From: Chlamydiota bacterium
GTDB taxonomy: Bacteria; Chlamydiota; Chlamydiia; Chlamydiales; Rhabdochlamydiaceae
DNA: 12,448 nucleotides
NCBI GenBank assembly: GCA_011065235.1
Contig: JAAKFB010000031.1
Span: 1-12,448, forward strand
Direction: 5' to 3'
A model generated the notes under the pieces. The model saw only the letters and a list, made by a program, of their open reading frames with translations, made no database searches and was not told the DNA's origin. This document shows positions 1-6,792 of the stretch, piece by piece. Positions within the stretch are counted from its first letter, which is position 1. Each line of letters starts with the position of its first letter. The translations under genes were made by a program, and so were the position numbers.

Positions 1-72
1 GGAAATGAAAGAAGAGCATGAAAAAATAGGAAAAATTAAAGTCGCGATAATTTTGAAGACTTTTGTAAGTGC

Positions 73-109
73 TTGATAATCAACGCACGTTGGTTGTCAA
101 ATCTTTTTC
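73..109 (+). terminator. possible rho-independent terminator for an upstream plus-strand gene
   Basis: Bases 73-85 and 88-100 pair over 13 positions in plus-strand RNA (two of them G-U), with a CA turn, and a T-rich run (TCTTTTT) follows at once. This would end transcription entering from a plus-strand gene left of the window. The same bases also lie at the end of a decayed LRR tail read on the other strand, where GTTGGTTGTC resembles the antisense of the repeat unit. The hairpin may therefore be accidental. Confidence 0.35.
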
Positions 110-288
110 ATAAGATCGCCCTGGCCCAAATCTGTTGTTCTATAAACTAACAAACTCTAAATGAGACAATAATTGGTAGAATGCATATGGAACTGTTGTG
201 ATTTGGTTGTCGCTAAGAGCAAGCTCTTTTAGCTGAATCAATTGGCTGATTTTACTCGGAATTTGCTGGGAATTTTCTGCTTTCATTA
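80..288 (-). pseudogene. decayed LRR tail of the adjacent F-box/LRR gene
   Basis: Downstream of the F-box/LRR stop, a different minus-strand frame still spells leucine-rich repeat: IPSKISQLIQLKELALSDNQ, then ITTVPYAFYQLLSHLEFVSL, an in-frame TAG at 140-142, then NNRFGPG, ending at a TGA at 80-82. The leucine that opens the LKELALSDNQ unit (codon 230-232) lies 71 nt beyond the leucine that opens the preceding unit (codon 301-303). The repeat period is 69 nt, so a net 2-nt insertion explains the lost frame. The phrase LEFVSL-stop-NNRF keeps the L..L.L..N.F spacing, so the TAG replaces one repeat residue. No start codon or ribosome site is evident, so this is unlikely to be a separate gene. It could still be expressed if the stop were bypassed, but nothing suggests that. 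Confidence 0.6.
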
Positions 289-1563
289 TCAAGTGTCAAA
301 CAGACGGGACAATAGAGTGATTTCTTTTTCAATTATTCTGCGTTGGTTGTCACTAAGAGCATGCTTCTTCAACTGACTCCAATCATCGATGTCTCTTTGA
401 ATTGTTTCGATTTGGTTGTCACTAAGAAAAAGCCCCCGCAGCTGGGGCAATTGACCGATTTCACTTGGAATTGTTGTGAGTTGGTTGTCATAAAGATCAA
501 GAATCTCCAGCAAAGTCAATTGACCGATTTCACTTGGAATTGTTGTGAGTTGGTTGTGACTAAGATCAAGATTCTCCAGCAAAGTCAATTGACCTATTTC
601 ACTTGGAATTGCTGCGATTTGATTTCCACTAAGATCAAGCTCCAGCAGCGTCGTCCATTCACCGATTTCAGTTGGAATTATTGTGAGTTGGTTGTAACTA
701 AGATCAAGAGCCCGCAGCTGGGGCAATTGACCGATTTCACTTGGAATTGTTGTGATTTGGTTGCCAGAAAGGCCAAACACCTTCAACAGAGGCAATTGGC
801 CGATTTCAGGAGGAATGGAGATGAGTTGGTTCCCGTAAAGCCTAAGAGTTCTCAGCTGAGTCAATTGCCAGATTTCACTCGGAATTGATGTGATTTCGTT
901 CTCGCTAAGATCAAGCTCCTGCAGCTGAGTCAATTCGTTTTTATTTTTTTCAAACCAAACACTGAAATCTTTTGCCAAATTGATTATTTCACCAGATGTG
1001 TTCACACCATTGAGACGTTCTAAAGCGTCCGAGTCACCAATTTCATTAGCCAATATACAAAAAATGATAAATTTGCTCCACGAATTGGCAAATTGATTAA
1101 GCAAAATACCATTTTCGATTATTAAATTCTTACTCAAAATGTCTTTAATGTCTTTTGGAGCAAGTGAATGTTTCTGGATGTTTCTGGTTTTTATTTTTAG
1201 ATCTTCAATGTAATCTTTGGCTTGTTGCTTAATGGTTTTAGCTTCAGCTCCAGTTTCAAATGGAGAATCAATTTTTATTGCGATTTCTTTCCAAACCAAA
1301 TCGCAATTGCTAAATTCGTGCCAATCTTTATTAAGGTAACTAATATTAATTAACTCACGAACATTTAATTCTTTTAAAATTTGAATAGTAAGTTCTATAG
1401 GAAACTCATCTAACTTGAAATATTCTGTTTTTGAAACTTTACTCTGATGTAATTCACATGATTCAGTTGCTTTTCGTTTTTTTGAAAAAGATTCAACCTG
1501 CTTAGCTTCGACTTGAGAAAAATATTTTGAGCCCTGATTATTATTGTTAACCGGATTTGTCAT
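289..1563 (-). CDS. F-box and leucine-rich-repeat protein, probable host-directed effector
   Basis: The protein has 424 residues. Residues 1-48 are polar and disordered, with an Asn run and a basic KKRK patch. Residues about 50-95 match an F-box (FPIELTIQILKEL, then LNKDW and LVWKEI). A helical linker follows, and nine 23-residue leucine-rich repeats fill 214-420 with consensus LxxLDLSxNQLTTIPSEIGQL. Eukaryotic F-box proteins bind Skp1 in SCF ubiquitin ligases while the repeats select substrates. Bacterial examples in amoeba symbionts and Legionella are secreted effectors, so an effector that redirects host ubiquitination is inferred. No Sec signal or membrane segment is seen. The start at 1563 is preferred over an in-frame ATG at 1626 because the promoter lies between them and AGGTG precedes this ATG by five bases. 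The last two repeats are degenerate and the protein stops without a cap. The sequence beyond it is decayed repeat, which suggests C-terminal truncation. It is a lone gene transcribed away from the metabolic operon's end. Confidence 0.88.
   Translation of the reverse strand: MTNPVNNNNQGSKYFSQVEAKQVESFSKKRKATESCELHQSKVSKTEYFKLDEFPIELTIQILKELNVRELINISYLNKDWHEFSNCDLVWKEIAIKIDSPFETGAEAKTIKQQAKDYIEDLKIKTRNIQKHSLAPKDIKDILSKNLIIENGILLNQFANSWSKFIIFCILANEIGDSDALERLNGVNTSGEIINLAKDFSVWFEKNKNELTQLQELDLSENEITSIPSEIWQLTQLRTLRLYGNQLISIPPEIGQLPLLKVFGLSGNQITTIPSEIGQLPQLRALDLSYNQLTIIPTEIGEWTTLLELDLSGNQIAAIPSEIGQLTLLENLDLSHNQLTTIPSEIGQLTLLEILDLYDNQLTTIPSEIGQLPQLRGLFLSDNQIETIQRDIDDWSQLKKHALSDNQRRIIEKEITLLSRLFDT
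304..924 (-). repeat. nine tandem 69-bp LRR-coding units
   Basis: The LRR part of the F-box gene is a DNA tandem repeat with a period of 69 bases (23 codons). Units five to seven are most alike. The two adjacent units on forward bases of about 481-550 and 550-618 differ at roughly eight of 69 positions, which points to recent duplication or gene conversion. Units eight and nine have drifted (IETIQRDI, RRIIEKEI). Such arrays can change copy number by slippage or recombination. Confidence 0.85.
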
Positions 1564-1596
1564 CCTCACACCTAATTTTGTTATTATTCGAGTGCG

Positions 1597-1626
1597 ATTA
1601 TACCATAAAAATGGTTTAAAACTCAA
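1597..1626 (-). promoter_or_regulatory. sigma70-type promoter of the F-box/LRR gene
   Basis: On the minus strand TTGAGT (1621-1626) is followed after 18 bases by TATAAT (1597-1602), a perfect -10 box preceded by TGG, which makes it an extended -10. The predicted transcript would start near 1590, about 27 bases before the ATG at 1563. The upstream in-frame ATG at 1626 would lie outside the transcript, which decides the start of the gene. Confidence 0.65.
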
Positions 1627-1666
1627 GAAAATTTACCATAATATTAAACTCTTGATAAACAAAAAC

Positions 1667-1684
1667 TTAAAAACAGGTTTTTAA
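1667..1684 (-). terminator. possible weak terminator after the GMC oxidoreductase gene
   Basis: TTAAAAAC and GTTTTTAA form a perfect 8-base inverted repeat with a two-base turn, 10 bases past the stop of the GMC gene, with T runs on both sides. The stem is almost entirely A-T and the loop is very tight, so its strength is doubtful. It is the only terminator-like structure between this operon and the F-box promoter. Confidence 0.3.
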
Positions 1685-1694
1685 AAAAAAATCT

Positions 1695-3242
1695 TTAACT
1701 CATTCTCTTTAGAAGGTAATCTCCGACGCGCAGGGCATTGGCCATCGCTGTCAGCGAGGGGTTCACTGCGCTGATGCTCGGGAAGAAACTCGTATCCACA
1801 ACGTAGAGATTATCGAGCTCGTGAGCTTTGCAATTGGTGTCGAGGACTGATGTTTTGGGATCATTTCCAAAACGGACTGTTCCCGCTTGGTGTGCCACTC
1901 CCGCAATGGGGATGTCGGTCTTGAGGTAGGCATTGTGCGGAATGAGGTGATTGGGATGCATTCCAAGATGGCTGAGCATCGATTTGAGTTTGTCGTAGAG
2001 CTTTTGCTTAGGAGTTTGGTTGTTAGGAGTATAAGAGAGGCGGATGTTGCCGTCTTTGTCGATGGTGACACGGTTGTTCGGATCGGGCAAATCTTCTGTC
2101 GAGAGCCAGAAATCGACGGCGTGCTTGGCAATATCATCGAGCGCTTTCATTGGGAGTAGGGCTGTCTCAATGGGTTTTTCCCCTTTGAACATGTGCCCTT
2201 GCGATTTGCCGAGCATTTGAATGTTGCCCATCGGATAATCAAATCCATCCATCCCGAAATAAAAATCGTTGAGCGAAAGGGTCTTTTGGAAGTGGGTCGG
2301 ATTGGGCTCTTTTGAGAGAGCTAGAACTGCTTGGCTATTGTGGTACATGTAATTGCGGCCCACTTGATCGGAGCCATTGGCAAGTCCGTTAGGATGTTTG
2401 TCATTGGCAGAGGAGAGGAGCAGTTTAGCAGAATTTGCCGCACCACAAGAGACAACGACGATATCCCCTTGGAAGGTCTGGGGTTTGCCATCGATCTCGA
2501 CAATGACTTCAGTGACTGCTGTTCCCTCGGGATTGGTGTTGAGTTTGAGGGCTTTTGCATTGATGAGAAGGGTGACGTTGGAATGCTCAAGACAGGGGCG
2601 GACGCCGATCATCTCTGCATCGGCTTTGGCTTGAACCAGACATGGAAATCCATCACAGGTGCAGCACCGGACACAGCGGCTAGCGGCCATGTCTTTTTCG
2701 TTTAGCATGATGCCACAAGGTGCGAAAAAGGGATGATAGCCGGCTTTTTCGAGATTGTCGCAGATTTGTTGGATGTGGGGTTCGTGTGAGACAGGTGGAT
2801 GGGGATAGGGTGCGCTTGAGGGCGGTTCTGTCGGATCGCTTCCACGCAAGCCGTGGACTTGGTACATCTCTTCGGCTTTGGTGTAGTAGGGTTCCATCTC
2901 TTCATAGCTGACTGGCCAGGCGGGAGAGATGCCGCCGTGGTGCTTCAGTTCACCAAAATCTTCTTTTCGCTGGCGAAAGAGAGCCGCACCATACATTTTT
3001 GTCGCGCCGCCAACGAAGTAATGGACTTGTGGCTGGAAGGCTTTGCCTTTTTCATCATACCAAGTGTCTTTTGAAATGTAGCGGTTTTGAACGAAGACCG
3101 ATTCGGCACTCCAGTTTTCTGCCTCGCGCCGTAGCCATCCTCCCCGTTCGAGAAGGAGTATTTTCTTGCCGGAGGGGGCGAGGTGACGCGCTAGGGTTCC
3201 CCCTCCAGCGCCCGACCCAATGATAATGATGTCATACTGCAT
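1695..3242 (-). CDS. GMC-family FAD-dependent oxidoreductase (sugar or alcohol dehydrogenase)
   Basis: The product has 515 residues. The N-terminal FAD-binding fold is clear: IIIGSGAGGG, with G9-x-G11-x-x-G14, then LLERGG at about 31-35. The C-terminal GMC signature is also present: HQAGTVRFG with candidate catalytic His451, then NPSLT with Asn494 in the second active-site position. GMC enzymes oxidise alcohols or sugars and pass electrons to oxygen, quinone or cytochrome. The substrate cannot be read from sequence. A cluster of five cysteines at 190-201 (CVRCCTCDGFPC) lies in the middle of the protein and may bind metal or form disulfides. No signal peptide or Tat motif is seen, so it is probably cytoplasmic. 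AGGGGG seven bases before the ATG is a good ribosome site. It is the last gene of a three-gene operon, 12 bases after the glucosidase gene, so it probably oxidises a sugar released by, or related to, that enzyme's substrate. Confidence 0.85.
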   Translation of the reverse strand: MQYDIIIIGSGAGGGTLARHLAPSGKKILLLERGGWLRREAENWSAESVFVQNRYISKDTWYDEKGKAFQPQVHYFVGGATKMYGAALFRQRKEDFGELKHHGGISPAWPVSYEEMEPYYTKAEEMYQVHGLRGSDPTEPPSSAPYPHPPVSHEPHIQQICDNLEKAGYHPFFAPCGIMLNEKDMAASRCVRCCTCDGFPCLVQAKADAEMIGVRPCLEHSNVTLLINAKALKLNTNPEGTAVTEVIVEIDGKPQTFQGDIVVVSCGAANSAKLLLSSANDKHPNGLANGSDQVGRNYMYHNSQAVLALSKEPNPTHFQKTLSLNDFYFGMDGFDYPMGNIQMLGKSQGHMFKGEKPIETALLPMKALDDIAKHAVDFWLSTEDLPDPNNRVTIDKDGNIRLSYTPNNQTPKQKLYDKLKSMLSHLGMHPNHLIPHNAYLKTDIPIAGVAHQAGTVRFGNDPKTSVLDTNCKAHELDNLYVVDTSFFPSISAVNPSLTAMANALRVGDYLLKRMS

Positions 3243-3254
3243 ATGTTTTCCCCC

Positions 3255-5888
3255 TTAGATTGGACCGATGCGGGTGCTTTCAATCGTTTTAGGCGATTTC
3301 TTTTCAAGAACGTATTCGCCGTATTGCTGGATCAGTTTTGCCACCACACTTGTCCATCCTGTCTGATTGCTAGCTCCCAGTCCTGCTCCATTGTCCCCGT
3401 GAAAATACTCGTGAAACAGGATGTAATCCTGCCAATGTGGATCGGTTTGGAATTTTTCGATCCCTCCATAAACCGGTCTTCTACCATTCTCGTCTTTCAA
3501 AAAGATCTTGATGAGTCGATGGGTCAGATCCATGGAAACATCCCAGAGGTTTTTTTCCTGTCCGGATCCCTGCGGGCACTCCACTTTGAAGTCCTTCCCC
3601 AAATAATAATGGAATTTCTGCAAGGACTCGATGAGAAGAAAGTTGAGTGGAAACCAGACGGGCCCTCTCCAATTGGAATTCCCTCCAAATAGAGATGTTG
3701 TTGATTCTGCAGGTTCATAATTGAGGGAGAATTTTTTTCCATCGAGTTCAAGAACGTAAGGATTGTCCGCGTGATAAGCCGAAACACCTCGAATACCAAA
3801 AGGGCTCAAAAACGCTTTCTCATCGAGGACTTTTTGCAAGATGCTTTTTAGCTTTTCTGGAGAGACAAACGACAACATGAAACGTCCATCTTCCTCCATC
3901 GTATCCAATTGCATGACTTCTTCTAAGAGCTCTGGAAGATTTTCGATGAACCATTCAAAACGTTTGCGATATTCGGGAAATAGATCGCCCATTTTCGGGT
4001 TATTGGGAGCGACGGCAAAAAGTGGCACCAAACCGACTAATGTATCGATTGTGATTTTGATCTGCTTGCCATCTTTAAGCGTCAAGAGACTGTAATAAAA
4101 TCCCCTTTTTTCATCCCAAAGACCTTCCGTGAGCTCGCCAATGCTATTGATCGCATCTGCAATATAGACAAAATGTTCAAAGAATTTGGTCGCCATGTCT
4201 TCGTAGACGGGATCTTCAACGGCAAGGACGAGGGCGATTTGTAAAAGGTTGAGACAATACATCCCCATCCACGCCGTTCCGTCGACCTGGTCGAGTTTGG
4301 CTCCTTCGGGAACATCGTCCCGATCAAAAGCGCCAATGTTGTCGAGGCCCAAAAATCCCCCTTCAAACACATTGCGCCCATCGGTGTCTTTGCGATTCAC
4401 CCACCAGGTGAAGTTGAGACAGAGTTTCTGAAAAATGCGCTCGAGGAAATCCCTATCTTTGCGATTGTACAGCGCCCCCTCAATTTGATAAACGCGCATC
4501 GCTGCCCACGCTTGTACGGGGGGATTCACATCGCCAAAGGCCCATTCATAGGCGGGGATTTGTCCATCGGGGTGCATGAACCACTCTTGATTGAGTAGTA
4601 AAAGTTGCCCTTTGGCAAAATCGGGATCGATCAGCGCCAGCGCCACAGTGTGAAAGGCGAGGTCCCACGCTGCAAACCACGGGTATTCCCATTTGTCGGG
4701 CATCGAAAAAATGTCGCTCGCATCGAGGTTCCACCAACGGGAATTCCGTCCCGCTTTTCTCTCTTCAGAACCCTCTTTGAGCCATTTCCGCACATTGTAG
4801 TGATAGAACTGCTTGTTCCACAAAAGCCCTGCAAACGCTTGACGCTGCACGTTGCGCATGTCATCGGGCATAGGATACGGAGTCAACTCTTTGTAAAAAT
4901 CATCCGCCTCTTTTTTGCGCTGGGCAAGGGTGGTTTCAAATGCCAGCGGATCCTTTAGGTCATCGTGTGTACTGAGACGGAGTTTGACAACGGCGGTCTC
5001 TCCCGCTTCCACCTCTAGCACGAAATAACTCGCGGCTTTTGTGCCAAAATTATCGGGATTGACCGCTTGCTCGTCCTGATGAATCACATATTTGTGAAAA
5101 CTGTCCTTCCCATAAGGCAGATCATTGGTTCCCGTGGTTTCATTTTCGGTGAACAAAGCCTTTCCTTCCGAGTAGAGCCAATAGGTTCCAAGTAGGGAAT
5201 GCGTCGCTTTGATGAGATTTTCTCTCTCAAGAGAGATGTGGGGCTTATTGCTCTTTTTTTCCCAAGACCACCGATTGCGGAACCAGAGTGTCGGAAGCAA
5301 ATGCAATGTCGCCTTCTCAGGGCCTCGGTTCGCCACGCTAATTTGGATCAACATGTCTTCTGGTGAGTCTTTGGCGTACTCGACAAAAATATCAAAATAA
5401 CGGTCTTCGTCAAAAATTCCAGTATCGAGCAGTTCGTATTCCGGTTCTTTTTTAGAGCGTTTCTGGTTCGTCTCGACTAAATCCTCATAGGGAAAAGCTC
5501 CTTGAGGATACTTGTAGAGGTATTTCATGTAGGAGTGGGTCGGAACATTGTCGAGGTAAAAATAGTACTCTTTGACATCCTCACCGTGATTGCCCTCACT
5601 GCCCGTCAGTCCAAAGAGACGCTCTTTTAATATGGGGTCTTTGCCATTCCAAAGAGCCAATGCAAAACAAAGGTATTGTTTGTCATCAGAGATCCCCGCG
5701 ATCCCATCTTCGCCCCATCGATATGCCCTTGAAGGGGCATCCCCATGCGGGAAAAAATCCCATGCCTCGCCATTGTCACTGTAGTCTTCGCGTACAGTTC
5801 CCCACTGCCGCTCGCTTAAATAGGGTCCCCAAAGTCGCCAGGGCGCCTTGTTTGTGCGTGCCTCATCAAGTCGGTTAATTTCTGTCAT
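3255..5888 (-). CDS. GH63/MGH1-like glycoside hydrolase (putative glucosidase)
   Basis: The product has 877 residues, the usual size for the bacterial proteins annotated as glucosidase or MGH1-like glycosidase. The start region (RLDEARTNKAPWRLWGPYL) and the following Trp- and Tyr-rich segment are typical of that group. Residues of about 1-320 should form a beta-sandwich and about 340-870 an (alpha/alpha)6 barrel. By analogy with GH63 enzymes, Asp409 in FAAWDLAFH is the likely general acid and Glu827 in FHEYFHGDNG the likely base. These assignments are inferred from motif position. Related enzymes split glucosyl or mannosyl linkages in oligosaccharides or small glycosides, and the exact substrate is unknown. 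No secretion signal is visible. The start is taken at the ATG at 5888, where the SDR stop and this ATG share one base (TGATG) and AGGG precedes by five bases, so translation is coupled. A GTG one codon earlier is possible. Confidence 0.82.
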   Translation of the reverse strand: MTEINRLDEARTNKAPWRLWGPYLSERQWGTVREDYSDNGEAWDFFPHGDAPSRAYRWGEDGIAGISDDKQYLCFALALWNGKDPILKERLFGLTGSEGNHGEDVKEYYFYLDNVPTHSYMKYLYKYPQGAFPYEDLVETNQKRSKKEPEYELLDTGIFDEDRYFDIFVEYAKDSPEDMLIQISVANRGPEKATLHLLPTLWFRNRWSWEKKSNKPHISLERENLIKATHSLLGTYWLYSEGKALFTENETTGTNDLPYGKDSFHKYVIHQDEQAVNPDNFGTKAASYFVLEVEAGETAVVKLRLSTHDDLKDPLAFETTLAQRKKEADDFYKELTPYPMPDDMRNVQRQAFAGLLWNKQFYHYNVRKWLKEGSEERKAGRNSRWWNLDASDIFSMPDKWEYPWFAAWDLAFHTVALALIDPDFAKGQLLLLNQEWFMHPDGQIPAYEWAFGDVNPPVQAWAAMRVYQIEGALYNRKDRDFLERIFQKLCLNFTWWVNRKDTDGRNVFEGGFLGLDNIGAFDRDDVPEGAKLDQVDGTAWMGMYCLNLLQIALVLAVEDPVYEDMATKFFEHFVYIADAINSIGELTEGLWDEKRGFYYSLLTLKDGKQIKITIDTLVGLVPLFAVAPNNPKMGDLFPEYRKRFEWFIENLPELLEEVMQLDTMEEDGRFMLSFVSPEKLKSILQKVLDEKAFLSPFGIRGVSAYHADNPYVLELDGKKFSLNYEPAESTTSLFGGNSNWRGPVWFPLNFLLIESLQKFHYYLGKDFKVECPQGSGQEKNLWDVSMDLTHRLIKIFLKDENGRRPVYGGIEKFQTDPHWQDYILFHEYFHGDNGAGLGASNQTGWTSVVAKLIQQYGEYVLEKKSPKTIESTRIGPI

Positions 5889-6655
5889 CACAGCCCTGGA
5901 CTTTGAAGCATCATTCCGCCGTCGGCAAACACAGTTGTCGCTGTCATGTAGCCAGCTCCTTGGGTTGCCAAAAAGGCGACAATACTTGAGATCTCTTCTG
6001 GCTTTGCCATCCGTCCCAATGGGATTGCCGCGTTGAGTTTTGCCAGTAATTTTGGATCTTTCATCGTTTCCAGATTAATCGGAGTGGCTACAGCTCCTGG
6101 TCCCACTCCCACAACGAGGATATTATGCTCTGCGAGCTCCACGCCTGCGGTGCGAGTAAGCATGCGCATGCCCCCCTTAGACAAGCAGTACGCAATGTTG
6201 CCCGGCATCGGCCAGTCTTCATGCACGGAGGTGATGTTGATGATCCGTCCCCCTCCCCCTTGCTTGATCATTTGTTTGGCAGCGAATTGTGTCCCAAAAA
6301 ATGCGCTCTTCAAATTAACGTGTAGCACCTTTTCAAACTGCTCTTCTGTGGTATCCAAAATTGAGGTACGCGTTTCAATGCCGGCATTATTGACCATCAC
6401 ATCGATGCGGCCAAACTTCTCCACAGCGGTATTCACAAGGGTTTGTAAGTCTTCAGTATTGCTCACATCGGCCTTGACACTGACGGCCTTTGCTCCTGCA
6501 GCGACCACTTGTTTTTCGATTTCTTGCGCATCTTCTGGATGGCTATGGTAATCGATGACGATGTTGCATCCACATTTCGCCAGTTGCAAAACAATCGCTG
6601 CACCAATTCCACTGCTCCCGCCGGTCACGACAGCGACTTTTCCCTTCAAATCCAT
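5888..6655 (-). CDS. SDR-family oxidoreductase, glucose 1-dehydrogenase-like
   Basis: The product has 255 residues, a classical short-chain dehydrogenase. It has the cofactor motif TGGSSGIG at 11-18, NNAG at 89-92, and the catalytic tetrad Asn114, Ser143, Tyr156 and Lys160. The segment after the serine (SVHEDWP), the PGAVATPIN segment and the FADGGM ending resemble Bacillus glucose 1-dehydrogenase more than FabG, so oxidation of glucose or a similar sugar with NAD(P) is the best guess. FabG-like reductase activity cannot be excluded. It is the first gene of the operon with the glucosidase and GMC genes, and GGAGG (6660-6664) sits four bases before the ATG. A TATAGT at 6685-6690 on the minus strand could be its -10 box, but no convincing -35 was found. 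The gene diverges from the AbiE operon. Confidence 0.87.
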   Translation of the reverse strand: MDLKGKVAVVTGGSSGIGAAIVLQLAKCGCNIVIDYHSHPEDAQEIEKQVVAAGAKAVSVKADVSNTEDLQTLVNTAVEKFGRIDVMVNNAGIETRTSILDTTEEQFEKVLHVNLKSAFFGTQFAAKQMIKQGGGGRIINITSVHEDWPMPGNIAYCLSKGGMRMLTRTAGVELAEHNILVVGVGPGAVATPINLETMKDPKLLAKLNAAIPLGRMAKPEEISSIVAFLATQGAGYMTATTVFADGGMMLQSPGL

Positions 6656-6726
6656 ATTTCCTCCACTTTAAGCACGTTATCGCCACTATAACCAGATCAC
6701 TTTTTTTTTAAACCCGCGATTTTCTC

Positions 6727-6753
6727 TTGACAACCCTTGATTTTTGGTACAAT
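6727..6753 (+). promoter_or_regulatory. promoter of the AbiE toxin-antitoxin operon
   Basis: TTGACA at 6727-6732 matches the -35 consensus exactly. TACAAT at 6748-6753, preceded by TGG, is a near-consensus extended -10. The 15-base spacer is shorter than the usual 17, which the extended -10 can partly offset. Transcription would start near 6760, giving a leader of about 30 bases. Confidence 0.65.
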
Positions 6754-6792
6754 ACTACGGATATAGATTAAATAATCCGCTGTTTTGTACCA
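6745..6792 (+). promoter_or_regulatory. inverted-repeat operator, probably bound by AbiEi
   Basis: TGGTACAATAC (6745-6755) and GTTTTGTACCA (6782-6792) are inverted copies matching at 10 of 11 positions. The left arm covers the -10 box and the right arm ends on the first base of the antitoxin ATG. Studied AbiEi antitoxins repress their own operon by binding inverted repeats in the promoter through the N-terminal winged helix, so the same role is inferred here. Binding would block RNA polymerase. Confidence 0.6.

Noticed and set aside
343..888. Plus-strand open frame of 181 codons with repeated QLTDFTWNCCELVVTKIK-like units
   Set aside because: It is the exact antisense of the 69-bp LRR units. 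The repeat keeps that frame open, and no promoter or ribosome site supports it.
304..924. Regular repeats considered as a CRISPR array
   Set aside because: There are no spacers: the 69-base units are contiguous, in frame and code for 23-residue leucine-rich repeats.
1564..1626. Upstream ATG that would extend the F-box protein by 21 residues
   Set aside because: The -10 and -35 boxes lie inside this stretch, so the extension would not be transcribed. The ATG at 1563 has a ribosome site.
5889..5891. GTG one codon upstream as start of the glucosidase
   Set aside because: The ATG at 5888 has better AGGG spacing and the classical TGATG overlap. The difference is one residue.
6744..6791. TTG start adding 16 residues to the antitoxin
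   Set aside because: It falls on the promoter -10 region. The protein from the ATG at 6792 begins just before the winged helix, as in homologues.
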